Of a stretch of 64,000 nucleotides of DNA, positions 9,462 to 17,731 are shown piece after piece (the stretch's first letter is position 1; the number at the start of each line of letters is the position of its first letter). The stretch comes from Paenibacillaceae bacterium (GTDB lineage Bacteria > Bacillota > Bacilli > Paenibacillales > Paenibacillaceae), in NCBI GenBank assembly GCA_004134985.1, contig REGQ01000021.1:42078-106077 (forward strand). The letters run 5' to 3'. The notes beneath the pieces were generated by a model, which worked only from the letters and a program-made list of their open reading frames with translations, did no database searches and was not told the DNA's origin. A program made the position numbers and the translations under genes.

Positions 9462-9497
9462 TGTCCTCCTGTTGTCCTGTAGGACAACAGGAGGACA
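9462..9497. repeat. Perfect 17-bp inverted repeat, 2-base spacer
   Basis: TGTCCTCCTGTTGTCCT (9462-9478) is followed by GT and then its exact reverse complement (9481-9497). There is no T run, so it is not an ordinary terminator. It could be a protein-binding site, a cruciform or a mobile-element end. Confidence 0.85.
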
Positions 9498-9728
9498 GCA
9501 GACCAACAAAACAAGCTTCATGTACCTATCTCCGTTCTACTTTTCTTCATCTATAATACATTTCCAGACAGCAAGAGATGATCCTTACAGGTAAGCCTCC
9601 CCCTCCTCTCATATCAAATCGTCTTCATCATCTTAATAAAGCTTCTCGTAATACATTTGCCATGTTCAACCTTTGAAATAAGTGTAAAATAATTAAGTAA
9701 GTCAAGATATGTAAAGGAGAGATGGTCT

Positions 9729-10514
9729 ATGCCGTTTGATGAAGCCGGGTTTTTAGGAGATCAAATTGTTGAATGGGCAAGGGAGAATTACCACAAACAT
9801 AAATTTGTATTTGATGTCGGATTCGAGTTAAACAAGTATGCCTACGTCCTAAGAAATTCACTTACAATTAATAGTGAAAATGGACAGCAAGTAATAAGCT
9901 CCACTTTATTCTCAAGAATACACAATGGTTTCCAGACTACCTTAGTACTCTACAAAATGGGACTAGAGACGGAAGCAAAGGTCATTCTTAGGACAATATT
10001 AGAAGCCTCGTTTATTTTAAAGGCTGTTACAAATAATGAAGAGGAAGTCGTCAACTTCATCAACACAGACAAAAGAAAACAAAAACAATTACTTGAAATT
10101 ATCTTAGAGAAAGATAATTTTAATATATATAAAGATTTAAAAAGCTCTCTTAACAAAGAGCAATTAGAACAACTGAAACAGGAAATTAAAGAAGAAGATA
10201 TTAAAGATGTGAAAGTCTACGAATGGGCAAACAGAGCCGATATGGCTGTGTTTTATGCATTTGTTTATAGAATACTGAGTTCAGATGTTCACACGGATAT
10301 ACGAGTGCTGGAAAAGTACTTAGTACTAGATGAAGAAAAGCAAAACGTCATTGGTATTGATTCCCTCCCAAATCACGTCGATATAGTTAGGTCTTTATTC
10401 ACAGCCTACTCAATAATGATTATCTCCCTGAATTGCCTCAATGAACTCTTTGAACTACAACAAGATAATATCTTACAAGCGTATGAAGAAAAAATAATGA
10501 AGGTAAGAGAATAG
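9729..10514 (+). CDS. DUF5677-like protein of unknown function
   Basis: A 261-residue, mostly alpha-helical cytoplasmic protein. The ATG at 9729 follows AAGGAGAG. The central block LFSRIHNGFQTTLVLYKMG, then LRTILEASFILKAV, has the look of the DUF5677 family, whose members carry an R-x-(I/L)-L-E-A helix after a conserved HR-like helix. The function of that family is not established. The gene is clearly AT-rich compared with the rhodanese and peptide-transporter genes beside it, which suggests transfer. The next gene lies 82 bases downstream on the same strand and is similar in composition and general helical character. I propose no enzymatic role. Confidence 0.7.
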   Translation: MPFDEAGFLGDQIVEWARENYHKHKFVFDVGFELNKYAYVLRNSLTINSENGQQVISSTLFSRIHNGFQTTLVLYKMGLETEAKVILRTILEASFILKAVTNNEEEVVNFINTDKRKQKQLLEIILEKDNFNIYKDLKSSLNKEQLEQLKQEIKEEDIKDVKVYEWANRADMAVFYAFVYRILSSDVHTDIRVLEKYLVLDEEKQNVIGIDSLPNHVDIVRSLFTAYSIMIISLNCLNELFELQQDNILQAYEEKIMKVRE

Positions 10515-10596
10515 CTTCTCCACACCCACTAATGTAAAGCTATCGGAGGATTCATCAAAACAGAAAATATCTGGACTATAAATTATGGAGGTTATT

Positions 10597-11493
10597 ATGA
10601 ATACCAATGAAACTTATAGAGAAAAGCAACCAACAGGAATGTTAGCTGCTTTTGATAGAAAAAGTAATGCCATTAAGGCACATCCAGAGTTTAATGAGAT
10701 TATTGCACTATTCGATTATTATATTAAGTTTTTAGAGAGGATTAAGGATCTTATCGATAATACCATAGTAATGTTCATAACTAATGGAAAAACTTATTCC
10801 TATCAACATGATCATTTAGAGTCAGCGATTTATACATTGAACAGCATAAAACAATGTGTTAGCTTAGGAGCTTTTGCCGATGCCAATACACTAATTAGAA
10901 AATTAAATGATGATTTGTTTTTTTATTTATTTGTTTTAGAACTGGACAATAATCACCATATCGTCTTTAGTAATCAATTAGATACAAAAGAGTATGAACT
11001 TTTCATGAAAAATTTTAGTTTTTTTATTAAATGGAATAGTAACACTTTAAAAGATTTTTATATTGGTAGGAATGTACTTCCATATATAAAATGTAATACA
11101 ACTGTGGGTGAATTAATAAAAAAGTATAAACTAGAAGAGGAATGGAGAATGATAATTAAAAAACTCAACAATTTTGTTCATAACAATGGAAAAGTTTATT
11201 GCAGACAAAATTACAAAATTCTTAGTTCGAAGGAATTAGATCAATTGTTTGCTGAACTACGGATCAAAATATGTTTCATTCTAAACATAGTAATTGTTTT
11301 ACTCGTTTTAATCAAACCTCATTACATTATGTCTATTGATCATATTATGTTTTTAGAGTCAAATATGACACCACCCGAAGATAGTCAATATTGGGTAGCT
11401 GGTTTTATTCAAGATTTCTTTGACCAACATTTAAGCAAATACAACCCTGAGTTAAAGCTATTTTTAAAAGAAAATACTTATATGAATATAGTA
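10597..11493 (+). CDS. Hypothetical helical protein in AT-rich island
   Basis: I do not recognise this family. The ATG at 10597 is chosen because GGAGG lies five bases upstream; an earlier in-frame ATG at 10585 overlaps that site. About 299 residues. It is Asn/Lys/Ile-rich, with helices such as LNSIKQCVSLGAFADANTLI and then RKLNDDLFFYLFVLEL, a pattern reminiscent of the helical core of its upstream neighbour. A hydrophobic stretch FILNIVIVLLVLI near residues 230-242 could be a single membrane or buried helix. The pair probably forms one transcript. Its place between rhodanese-derived direct repeats and a tRNA fragment marks it as accessory DNA. Confidence 0.7.
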
Positions 11494-11496
11494 TAA

Positions 11497-11757
11497 TAAA
11501 TGGTGAGGTGACTTTTTACAGCATCCAAATAGTTTGCACACAGTATCCTAAAAAGTCTCCTAATATTCAAAAAGCCTCTCATCGATGTAATTAAAGCTGG
11601 CTGTAAGCAACCGTCCGTTCCTACACATTGAGCAATCTGCCCTTGACTTAGCCAGATTCTCCCTGTCGCGCTTGTGCCATGACAGGGACGATGTTTTACT
11701 AGCAGTATTTGACTTTAAAGCCTAGGCCAGCATCTGCTCCAACGCCAACGTTATTAT
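11497..11757. other. Island right boundary, no intact gene
   Basis: The main structure is an imperfect 13-bp inverted repeat: AGGTGACTTTTTA (11506-11518) against TAAAAAGTCTCCT (11549-11561), 12 of 13 paired. It may terminate the upstream gene pair or be an element end. A second small hairpin, CCCTGTC/GACAGGG, is at 11661-11687. The minus strand briefly reads NVGVGADAGLGFKVKYC then stop at about 11705-11755, possibly a gene-tail relic. Nothing else was recognised. Confidence 0.5.
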
Positions 11758-11799
11758 AAAAAATACATCGCCCAAGGCATACAACCCTTGTGACGATGT
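11758..11799 (-). terminator. Terminator of the organosulfur operon (copy 2 of the repeat)
   Basis: It has the same hairpin and T run as at 8958-9000. It lies just after the sulfurtransferase stop and ends the seven-gene minus-strand operon. Confidence 0.88.
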
Positions 11800-11832
11800 A
11801 CTCAGATTATAAATACAGTTAACCTCTTGCCC

Positions 11833-12654
11833 TTACTCTTCCCCCACCGCAACCGGATTCCCGCTATCCGAACTCCAATCGCTCCAGCTTCCCGCATACA
11901 ACCTCACCTGGCGATACCCCAACTCATGCAAGGCAAATATTGCGGGGCAGGAGCCTACGCCCCTACCGCAATACAGAATAACCTCCTGCTGTGGATCAAT
12001 GCCATCGTACAAGCGGCGAATTTCCTCTTGCGAACGATAATTGCCCTCGACATCAAACAGTTCCTTCCACGAAACGGGAACCGCTCCCGGGATATGGTGC
12101 TTGTACCAGGGCAGTTCAGGCTCGCCGTGCGGCTGCCTGGCATCGATAATAGTCAGCGACTTCCCTACAAACGGCAGCCTGTCCCGAATTTCCACAGCCG
12201 TGGCGATAAGCTTATCGTTCACAACAGGCTTGAACCGTCCAGCCCGAGGCACAGGAACATCCGCAGTTAGCGGATACCCCGCCCTTTTCCAGCTCGAATA
12301 TCCACCGTCCAAAATAAAGGCATTTTTGTGCCCCCAGTATTGCAGCAGCCACCACAAACGAAACGGCGCGCTGTTTCCTCCATCGCCATAAATGACAACA
12401 GTAGTTTCCCGATTTACACCTGCCCCGCTCAGTTTGGCGGAAAGAACATCAGCGTCGGGCAAGAAGCTGCGCTCTACGCGCTCGTCCGTCAAGTCATGGC
12501 GCAGATCAACATAAACCGCTCCCGGAATATGATCCTGTTCATAGTCAACCAGACCACCCTGCTCATGCCCCGGATTGAAGCGGGCATCGAAGATGACAAT
12601 ATCCGGATTGTTCAACCGCTCATACAGCCAGTCAGCCTGAACCAAATGACTCAT
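11833..12654 (-). CDS. Sulfurtransferase, tandem rhodanese domains
   Basis: This is a thiosulfate or 3-mercaptopyruvate sulfurtransferase, which moves sulfane sulfur through an active-site Cys. It has 273 residues from the ATG at 12654; AGGAG lies about eight bases upstream, while the upstream in-frame GTG is too close. The inactive N-terminal domain runs to about residue 125, and the catalytic one from about 155, with the loop ILYCGRGVGSCPA. The usual family loop is CGSGVTAC, so the sequence after the Gly is unusual and may alter substrate choice. It is last in an operon with an ABC importer and a flavin monooxygenase, consistent with handling sulfur released from an imported compound. Confidence 0.88.
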   Translation of the reverse strand: MSHLVQADWLYERLNNPDIVIFDARFNPGHEQGGLVDYEQDHIPGAVYVDLRHDLTDERVERSFLPDADVLSAKLSGAGVNRETTVVIYGDGGNSAPFRLWWLLQYWGHKNAFILDGGYSSWKRAGYPLTADVPVPRAGRFKPVVNDKLIATAVEIRDRLPFVGKSLTIIDARQPHGEPELPWYKHHIPGAVPVSWKELFDVEGNYRSQEEIRRLYDGIDPQQEVILYCGRGVGSCPAIFALHELGYRQVRLYAGSWSDWSSDSGNPVAVGEE

Positions 12655-12669
12655 CGCATTCACTCCTGT

Positions 12670-13974
12670 CTATGACCGCTTCAGGCCATATCTTGAACTA
12701 AGCGTCTTCTCAGCATATTCGGTGCGGAACAGTCCCCGCTTCTGCAGCTCAGGAATGACCAGATTGGCAAAGCTGCTCAGACCATCAGGATAGACCGGAG
12801 GGCGGAAGTTGAAGCCGTCGCAGGCTCCGCCAGTGAACCATTCCTCCATCTGATCGGCAATTTGCTTCGGGGTGCCCACAATGGAGAAATGACCGCCTCC
12901 CTCTGCGAAACGGTGCAGCAACTGCCGTACAGTCAGCTTTTCCTTGCGGACCAATTCCGACATGATCTTGAAGCGGCTTGTATGGCCGGTAATTTCGCTA
13001 ATGTCCGGCAGCGGTGGAAACGGGCTATCGAGGTCCTGCTCCGTAACATCAATCTGGAAGATCTCTTTGACTTTCAACAGGCCGGATTGAATATTGTATT
13101 TTTCATTCAGCTGTGCGGCCTTCTCGTAGGCCTCATCTTCACTTGAGCCAACGATGGTGAATAGTCCCGGCAAAATTTTGATCTGATCGGGCGATCTGCC
13201 ATAACGCGCGGCTCTCCCTTTCACATCGGCATAGAAAGCCTTCGCCCCTTCCAGCGATGTCTGCACGGTGAAGATTGCTTCCGCATGCTGAGCTGCCAAC
13301 TCTCGTCCCGAGTCAGAGGAACCCGCCTGCACAATGACCGGATGCCCCTGAATCGGTCTCGGCAGCGTCAGCGGCCCGCGCACGTTGAACCAGTCCCCGG
13401 CATGATCAATAGCATGAACCTTGTCCGGGTCGATCAGCACGCCTTCGTCCTGCTTCAGCACCACTGCGTCCGGCTCCCAGCTCGCCCACAACTTTTTGAC
13501 CACATCAATAAACTCTGCTGCCTTCTCATAGCGCACGCTGTGCTCAGGAAGCGGAACCGCGCCAAAGTTAAACGCCTCATTATTGCTGGTCGACGTCACG
13601 AAATTCACGCCTGCGCGGCCATTGCTAATATGATCGAGCGTAGCGAACTGGCGGGCGATATGGAACGGCTCGTTGTAGGTTGTCGAGATCGTTGATATGA
13701 GGCCGATGCGGTTGGTGACCGAAGCTATCGCCGTCATGACGAGCAGCGGGTCAAGCCCCATTAGACCCGCGGTTTTAATATCCTGAATAAAGCCTACGCC
13801 GCTTGCCATAAACAAGGAATCAAACTTAGCATCCTCGGCTATGCGGGCGAGAATCTGGAAATAGCGGATATTCGTAATATTGTCCGCACTGGCTTTGGGT
13901 TGCTTCCACGCCTCCGAATGATGGCCGAAATTGTGCAAAAACAAATTCAAATGCATCTGGCGTCTGTCCGTCAT
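12670..13974 (-). CDS. LLM-class FMN-dependent monooxygenase (NtaA/SnaA/DszA family)
   Basis: A bacterial-luciferase-like oxygenase that uses FMNH2 and O2 to cleave organic substrates, often C-S or C-N bonds. It has 434 residues from the ATG at 13974, which follows AAAGGAGAGC. Family hallmarks include LDHISNGRAGVNFVTS, the SERYE-like SVRYEKAAEFIDVVKKLW, and the FMN-region sequence VIVQAGSSDSGRELAA. It resembles Bacillus YtnJ/CmoJ, which acts in sulfur salvage. Only one base separates it from the upstream ATPase gene, so it is co-translated with the importer. It needs an FMN reductase, and none is encoded here. The substrate is inferred to be an imported organosulfur compound. Confidence 0.9.
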   Translation of the reverse strand: MTDRRQMHLNLFLHNFGHHSEAWKQPKASADNITNIRYFQILARIAEDAKFDSLFMASGVGFIQDIKTAGLMGLDPLLVMTAIASVTNRIGLISTISTTYNEPFHIARQFATLDHISNGRAGVNFVTSTSNNEAFNFGAVPLPEHSVRYEKAAEFIDVVKKLWASWEPDAVVLKQDEGVLIDPDKVHAIDHAGDWFNVRGPLTLPRPIQGHPVIVQAGSSDSGRELAAQHAEAIFTVQTSLEGAKAFYADVKGRAARYGRSPDQIKILPGLFTIVGSSEDEAYEKAAQLNEKYNIQSGLLKVKEIFQIDVTEQDLDSPFPPLPDISEITGHTSRFKIMSELVRKEKLTVRQLLHRFAEGGGHFSIVGTPKQIADQMEEWFTGGACDGFNFRPPVYPDGLSSFANLVIPELQKRGLFRTEYAEKTLSSRYGLKRS

Positions 13975-13975
13975 A

Positions 13976-14968
13976 TTAAGCTCTCCTTTCTTTTTCATTC
14001 TCTTCGTCTTCATACAAATGACAGGCTACACTGTGGCCGTCCCTCTCGCGCAGTTGCGGCCGCTCTATACGGCATATGTCCATGCAAGAGCTGCAGCGGG
14101 GATGGAACGCGCAGCCCTGCGGCGGCTCCGCCGGATTCGGCACATCTCCGGATAGCACCATGCGCCCGCTTCTGTCCGCATCCGGGTCGGGAACAGGGAT
14201 GGCGCTCATCAGCGCCCGTGTATAAGGATGCTGCGGCTCTGCGAATAGACGGTGCGTTTCACCCGTTTCCACAATACGTCCCAAATACATGACAGCAATG
14301 CGGTTGCTGATATGCTTAACCACGCTAAGATTATGTGAAATAAACAAATAGGCAAGTCCGAACTGCTCCTGCAAATCCTGCAGCAAATTAATGATTTGCG
14401 ACTGAATCGACACATCGAGCGCCGACACTGCTTCGTCAGCCACGATCAGCTTCGGATGCAGCGCCAGCGCCCGGGCGATCCCGATACGTTGACGCTGTCC
14501 GCCGCTCAGCTCATGCACATAGCGCTGCTTGTACGAAGTGCTCAGACCGACCAGTTCCAGCAACTCGTCGATTCTCTTCACCTTCTCCCTGCCGGACGCC
14601 AGCCGGTGAATACTCAGCGGTTCCGCAATCAGACGGCCAATGGTCATACGCGGATCGAGCGAGGAGTATGGGTCCTGAAACACCATTTGCATATCCTGCC
14701 GCATAGCCCGCAGATGCCGACCTTTCATTCCTGCAATCTCCTGTCCCATAAAGCGCACCGAGCCCGAAGTTGGCGGCAGCAGTTGCAGCAGCGTCTTGCC
14801 GACCGTAGATTTGCCGCATCCGCTCTCTCCGACCAGACCGAGCGTTTCTCCCGCATACAGTTCAAAACTCACTTCATCGACGGCTTTGACGACGACCTGC
14901 CGCGACAGGCCCTTCTTTGTACTGTAATGCTTGCTGAGGCGGCGCACTTCAATTAGTGGCTGAGGCAT
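13976..14968 (-). CDS. Oligopeptide-type ABC transporter ATPase (DppF/OppF type)
   Basis: The second ATPase of the peptide/nickel-family importer. I start it at the ATG at 14968, after GGGGGAGC; this removes a 49-residue upstream open stretch that lies inside the preceding gene in another frame. The result is 330 residues. Walker A is GESGCGKST, the signature LSGGQRQR, and Walker B LIVADEAVSALD. The C-terminal Cys-rich segment GCAFHPRCSSCMDIC is the OppF/DppF-type extension that can hold an iron-sulfur cluster. It overlaps the partner ATPase gene by 20 bases. Confidence 0.92.
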   Translation of the reverse strand: MPQPLIEVRRLSKHYSTKKGLSRQVVVKAVDEVSFELYAGETLGLVGESGCGKSTVGKTLLQLLPPTSGSVRFMGQEIAGMKGRHLRAMRQDMQMVFQDPYSSLDPRMTIGRLIAEPLSIHRLASGREKVKRIDELLELVGLSTSYKQRYVHELSGGQRQRIGIARALALHPKLIVADEAVSALDVSIQSQIINLLQDLQEQFGLAYLFISHNLSVVKHISNRIAVMYLGRIVETGETHRLFAEPQHPYTRALMSAIPVPDPDADRSGRMVLSGDVPNPAEPPQGCAFHPRCSSCMDICRIERPQLRERDGHSVACHLYEDEENEKERRA

Positions 14969-15947
14969 GAACTGCTCCCCCTTCCTTATTGGGTTGCAGC
15001 CAGCAGCTGCTGGCATGACTGGCCGAAAGCCAGGCGAGCTGCGGCGCAGCCTGGTGACAGCGCTCCATGGCATGTGCGCATCTTGGCGCGAAGGCGCAGC
15101 CCGGACCGTGCTCACCGGCAGGCGGCACTTGTCCCGAAATGGAATACAGGCGCTTGCTTGCTGCGGACAACGTTGGAATCGACTTCAACAGCCCCTGCGT
15201 ATAGGGATGTACCGGAGAGCGGAACAGTTCTCTGACGTTCCCCTGCTCTACAATGCGTCCGGCATACATGACGATCACACGGCTGCACATTTCCGCAACA
15301 ACGCCCAGATCATGGGTCACCAGCAGTATCGCCGTCTGATGCCGCTGCCCAAGCTGCCGCATCATCTCCAGAATTTGCGCCTGAATCGTAACATCGAGCG
15401 CTGTCGTCGGCTCGTCGGCCAGCAGCAGCTCCGGCTCGCAGATCATCGCCATTGCAATCATAACCCGCTGCCGCATGCCGCCAGACAGACGGTGCGGGTA
15501 CTCGTCAACCAACTGCTCCGGTCGAGCAATGCCGACCTGTCTGAGCATATCGACCGCATCCAATCTGGCCTGCTTCCTGCCGACTCTGCGGTGAAGCCGG
15601 ATGGCCTCGATAAGCTGCTGCCCAATCGTGTAGACCGGATTAAGCGACGTCATCGGCTCCTGGAAGATCATCGATATTTCATTGCCGCGAATGGCTTGCA
15701 TCTGCTTGTCGGACAGCTGCAGCAGATTCCGCCCCTTGAAGCAGATCGTGCCCTCGCCGATGCGTCCGGGATTCAAGCCCATAATCGAGAGTGACGTCAA
15801 ACTCTTGCCACAGCCCGATTCGCCGACGATGCCGACAATCTCCCCTTTGTAAATATCCATATCAATGCCATCCACAGCCGCAATACTTCCTCGTGCGGTA
15901 TCAAAGTACGTGCGCAGCCCCCTTATGCTGAGCAGTTGTTCACTCAT
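14949..15947 (-). CDS. Oligopeptide-type ABC transporter ATPase (DppD/OppD type)
   Basis: The first ATPase of the importer, 332 residues, starting at an ATG after AAGGAGATCATC. Walker A is GESGCGKS, the signature LSGGMRQR and Walker [13 protein letters not shown]. The C-terminal [15 protein letters not shown] is the same Cys-rich extension as in its partner. The start overlaps the permease stop by four bases (ATGA), a tight coupling. Confidence 0.93.
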   Translation of the reverse strand: MSEQLLSIRGLRTYFDTARGSIAAVDGIDMDIYKGEIVGIVGESGCGKSLTSLSIMGLNPGRIGEGTICFKGRNLLQLSDKQMQAIRGNEISMIFQEPMTSLNPVYTIGQQLIEAIRLHRRVGRKQARLDAVDMLRQVGIARPEQLVDEYPHRLSGGMRQRVMIAMAMICEPELLLADEPTTALDVTIQAQILEMMRQLGQRHQTAILLVTHDLGVVAEMCSRVIVMYAGRIVEQGNVRELFRSPVHPYTQGLLKSIPTLSAASKRLYSISGQVPPAGEHGPGCAFAPRCAHAMERCHQAAPQLAWLSASHASSCWLQPNKEGGAVHASATN

Positions 15948-16792
15948 GATGATCTCCTTCCGGCATGATGCTGCAGCTTCATCTTCGGATCAAAGGCATC
16001 GCGCAATCCGTCCCCCAGCATATTGAAGGCCAGCACAGTCAACAGAATGGCGATTCCTGGCATCAGACTGACATGCGGCGCGATGCGCATAAACTCCCTG
16101 CCTGTACTGAGCATCGCGCCCCACTCCGGTGTCGGCGGCGGCGCGCCAAGGCCGAGAAAGCTAAGCCCTGAGGTCGTCAGAATAGCTGTGGCGATGCGCA
16201 GTGTAGCCAATACAATGTACTGAGCGGCGCTATTGGGAAGTACATGGCTCCAAATGATGCGAAAATGCCCGGAGCCCATTGCAACTGCCGCCTGCACGTA
16301 ATCCTGCTGCTTAATGCCCAGCACTGCTCCGCGGGCTACACGGGCAAATGCCGGCATGGAGAACAGTCCAATGGACACCGTCATATTGACAATGCCCGGT
16401 CCCAGCGCACTGACAACCACAATCGCCAGCAAAAAATTCGGAAACGCCAGCAGCACATCAACGACGCGCATAATGATCCGATCCACCCACCCGCCAAAGT
16501 AACCCGATATCAGCCCGAGCGCAATGCCCACAGTGGCCGCAATGGTGACGCTGACCAGTCCGATTATCAACGACAGACGCATGCCGTACATTAGCCGCGA
16601 CAGAATGTCTCTGCCGAACTCATCCGTACCGAGCGGATGGCTCCATGCGGGCGGCTCCAGCATAATCTGCATATTATGCTTCAGCGGATCATAGGGGGCA
16701 ATCCAGGGCGCGAGCAGTGCGACCGCAGCGAAGCAGATGACCATCCATAGCCCGAGCATCGCCCGGCGATTATGCTTCAGACGAGCACCCAT
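15944..16792 (-). CDS. Peptide/nickel-type ABC permease (DppC type)
   Basis: One half of the membrane channel, 282 residues with about six membrane helices. The N-terminal DPLKHNM followed by HPLGTDEFGRDILSRL is the DppC/OppC signature. The EAA loop is visible at YVQAAVAMGSGHFRIIWSHVLPN (given here as its key feature: A-x-x-x-G with the following P-N). The ATG at 16792 has a GGGGGTAG-type site. It is separated from DppB by 13 bases. Confidence 0.92.
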   Translation of the reverse strand: MGARLKHNRRAMLGLWMVICFAAVALLAPWIAPYDPLKHNMQIMLEPPAWSHPLGTDEFGRDILSRLMYGMRLSLIIGLVSVTIAATVGIALGLISGYFGGWVDRIIMRVVDVLLAFPNFLLAIVVVSALGPGIVNMTVSIGLFSMPAFARVARGAVLGIKQQDYVQAAVAMGSGHFRIIWSHVLPNSAAQYIVLATLRIATAILTTSGLSFLGLGAPPPTPEWGAMLSTGREFMRIAPHVSLMPGIAILLTVLAFNMLGDGLRDAFDPKMKLQHHAGRRSS

Positions 16793-16805
16793 TCCTTTCT
16801 ACCCC

Positions 16806-17726
16806 CTACTCATAAGCGACCCGTGGGTCAGCCAGACTATAGCAAATATCGACCAACAAATTGACGAGTACGAATAACAAAGCGATAAACATGACCGTGC
16901 CCTGCACGGCCGGGTAGTCTCTAAATTGAATCGATTGAATGAGATAACTGCCAATCCCGTTCATGGAAAATACCATTTCAACCAGCACAGCTCCTCCGAG
17001 CAAATGGCCGAACTCCAGACCGACAACAGTAATGATCGGAATCAGCGCATTTTTAAGCGCATGCCTGTATACGACAACGCGCTTGCCCGCGCCCTTGGCA
17101 AAAGCCGTGCGGATATAATCCTGGTTCAGAATGTCCAGCAGACTCGATCGCGTCAGTCTGGCCAGCACCGCCGAAGAGGACAGGCCAATCGTCAGAGCAG
17201 GCAAAATATAATGGCGCAGTGTTTGACTACCGCCGGTTGGAAACAGCGGGATGTAGAGCGAGAAGACCAGAATCAGCATGAGCCCAAGCCAGAAGGACGG
17301 CATCGACAGATTAAACAGTGCGAACAGCATGGAGCCGTGATCGCGCAGACTATTCGGCTTCGTAGCCGATGCCACGCCGGTCAAAATGCCGACCACGATC
17401 ATGATGGCTATCGCCAGCGCCGTCAGCAGCAGCGTCGTGGGAAAGCGCAGCATGATATCTTCCAGCACAGGCTTATGTGAGCGCATTGACATGCCCATAT
17501 CCCCGAGCAGCAGCTGCTTCATAAACAGGGCGTACTGCTCGTAGAGGGGCTTGTTCAACCCCAGATGCTCGCGAATCATGGCAATGTCTTCCCCGGTAGC
17601 ATCTACATCGGCATTGAGCCGCGCCGGATCGCCAGGCACGATGCGCAGCGCGATAAAGATCAGGAGCGAGACGCCTATAAGCGTCGGGATCGTCTGCAGA
17701 ATACGTTTGACTATAGAGGCTGCCAT
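16806..17726 (-). CDS. Peptide/nickel-type ABC permease (DppB type)
   Basis: The other half of the channel, 306 residues with about six helices. The N-terminus (RILQTIPTLIGVSLLIFI) is typical of DppB/OppB, followed by the extracellular loop with GDPAR. The EAA loop region reads IRTAFAKGAGKR. It lies five bases after the binding-protein gene, so the whole cluster is one operon. Confidence 0.92.
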   Translation of the reverse strand: MAASIVKRILQTIPTLIGVSLLIFIALRIVPGDPARLNADVDATGEDIAMIREHLGLNKPLYEQYALFMKQLLLGDMGMSMRSHKPVLEDIMLRFPTTLLLTALAIAIMIVVGILTGVASATKPNSLRDHGSMLFALFNLSMPSFWLGLMLILVFSLYIPLFPTGGSQTLRHYILPALTIGLSSSAVLARLTRSSLLDILNQDYIRTAFAKGAGKRVVVYRHALKNALIPIITVVGLEFGHLLGGAVLVEMVFSMNGIGSYLIQSIQFRDYPAVQGTVMFIALLFVLVNLLVDICYSLADPRVAYE

Positions 17727-17731
17727 AACAA

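Larger units (their letters stand above)
9299..9728. other. Island left boundary: tRNA fragment and long inverted repeat, no gene
   Basis: This 430-base stretch holds the tRNA-Arg 3' fragment (9348-9380) and a perfect inverted repeat (9462-9497). No credible coding sequence was seen. Composition shifts to AT-rich at its right end, where the unknown-function genes begin. Confidence 0.6.

Noticed and set aside
14969..15115. Extended N-terminus of the DppF-type ATPase
   Set aside because: It lies within the DppD-type gene in another frame; the ATG at 14968 has a good site and family start.
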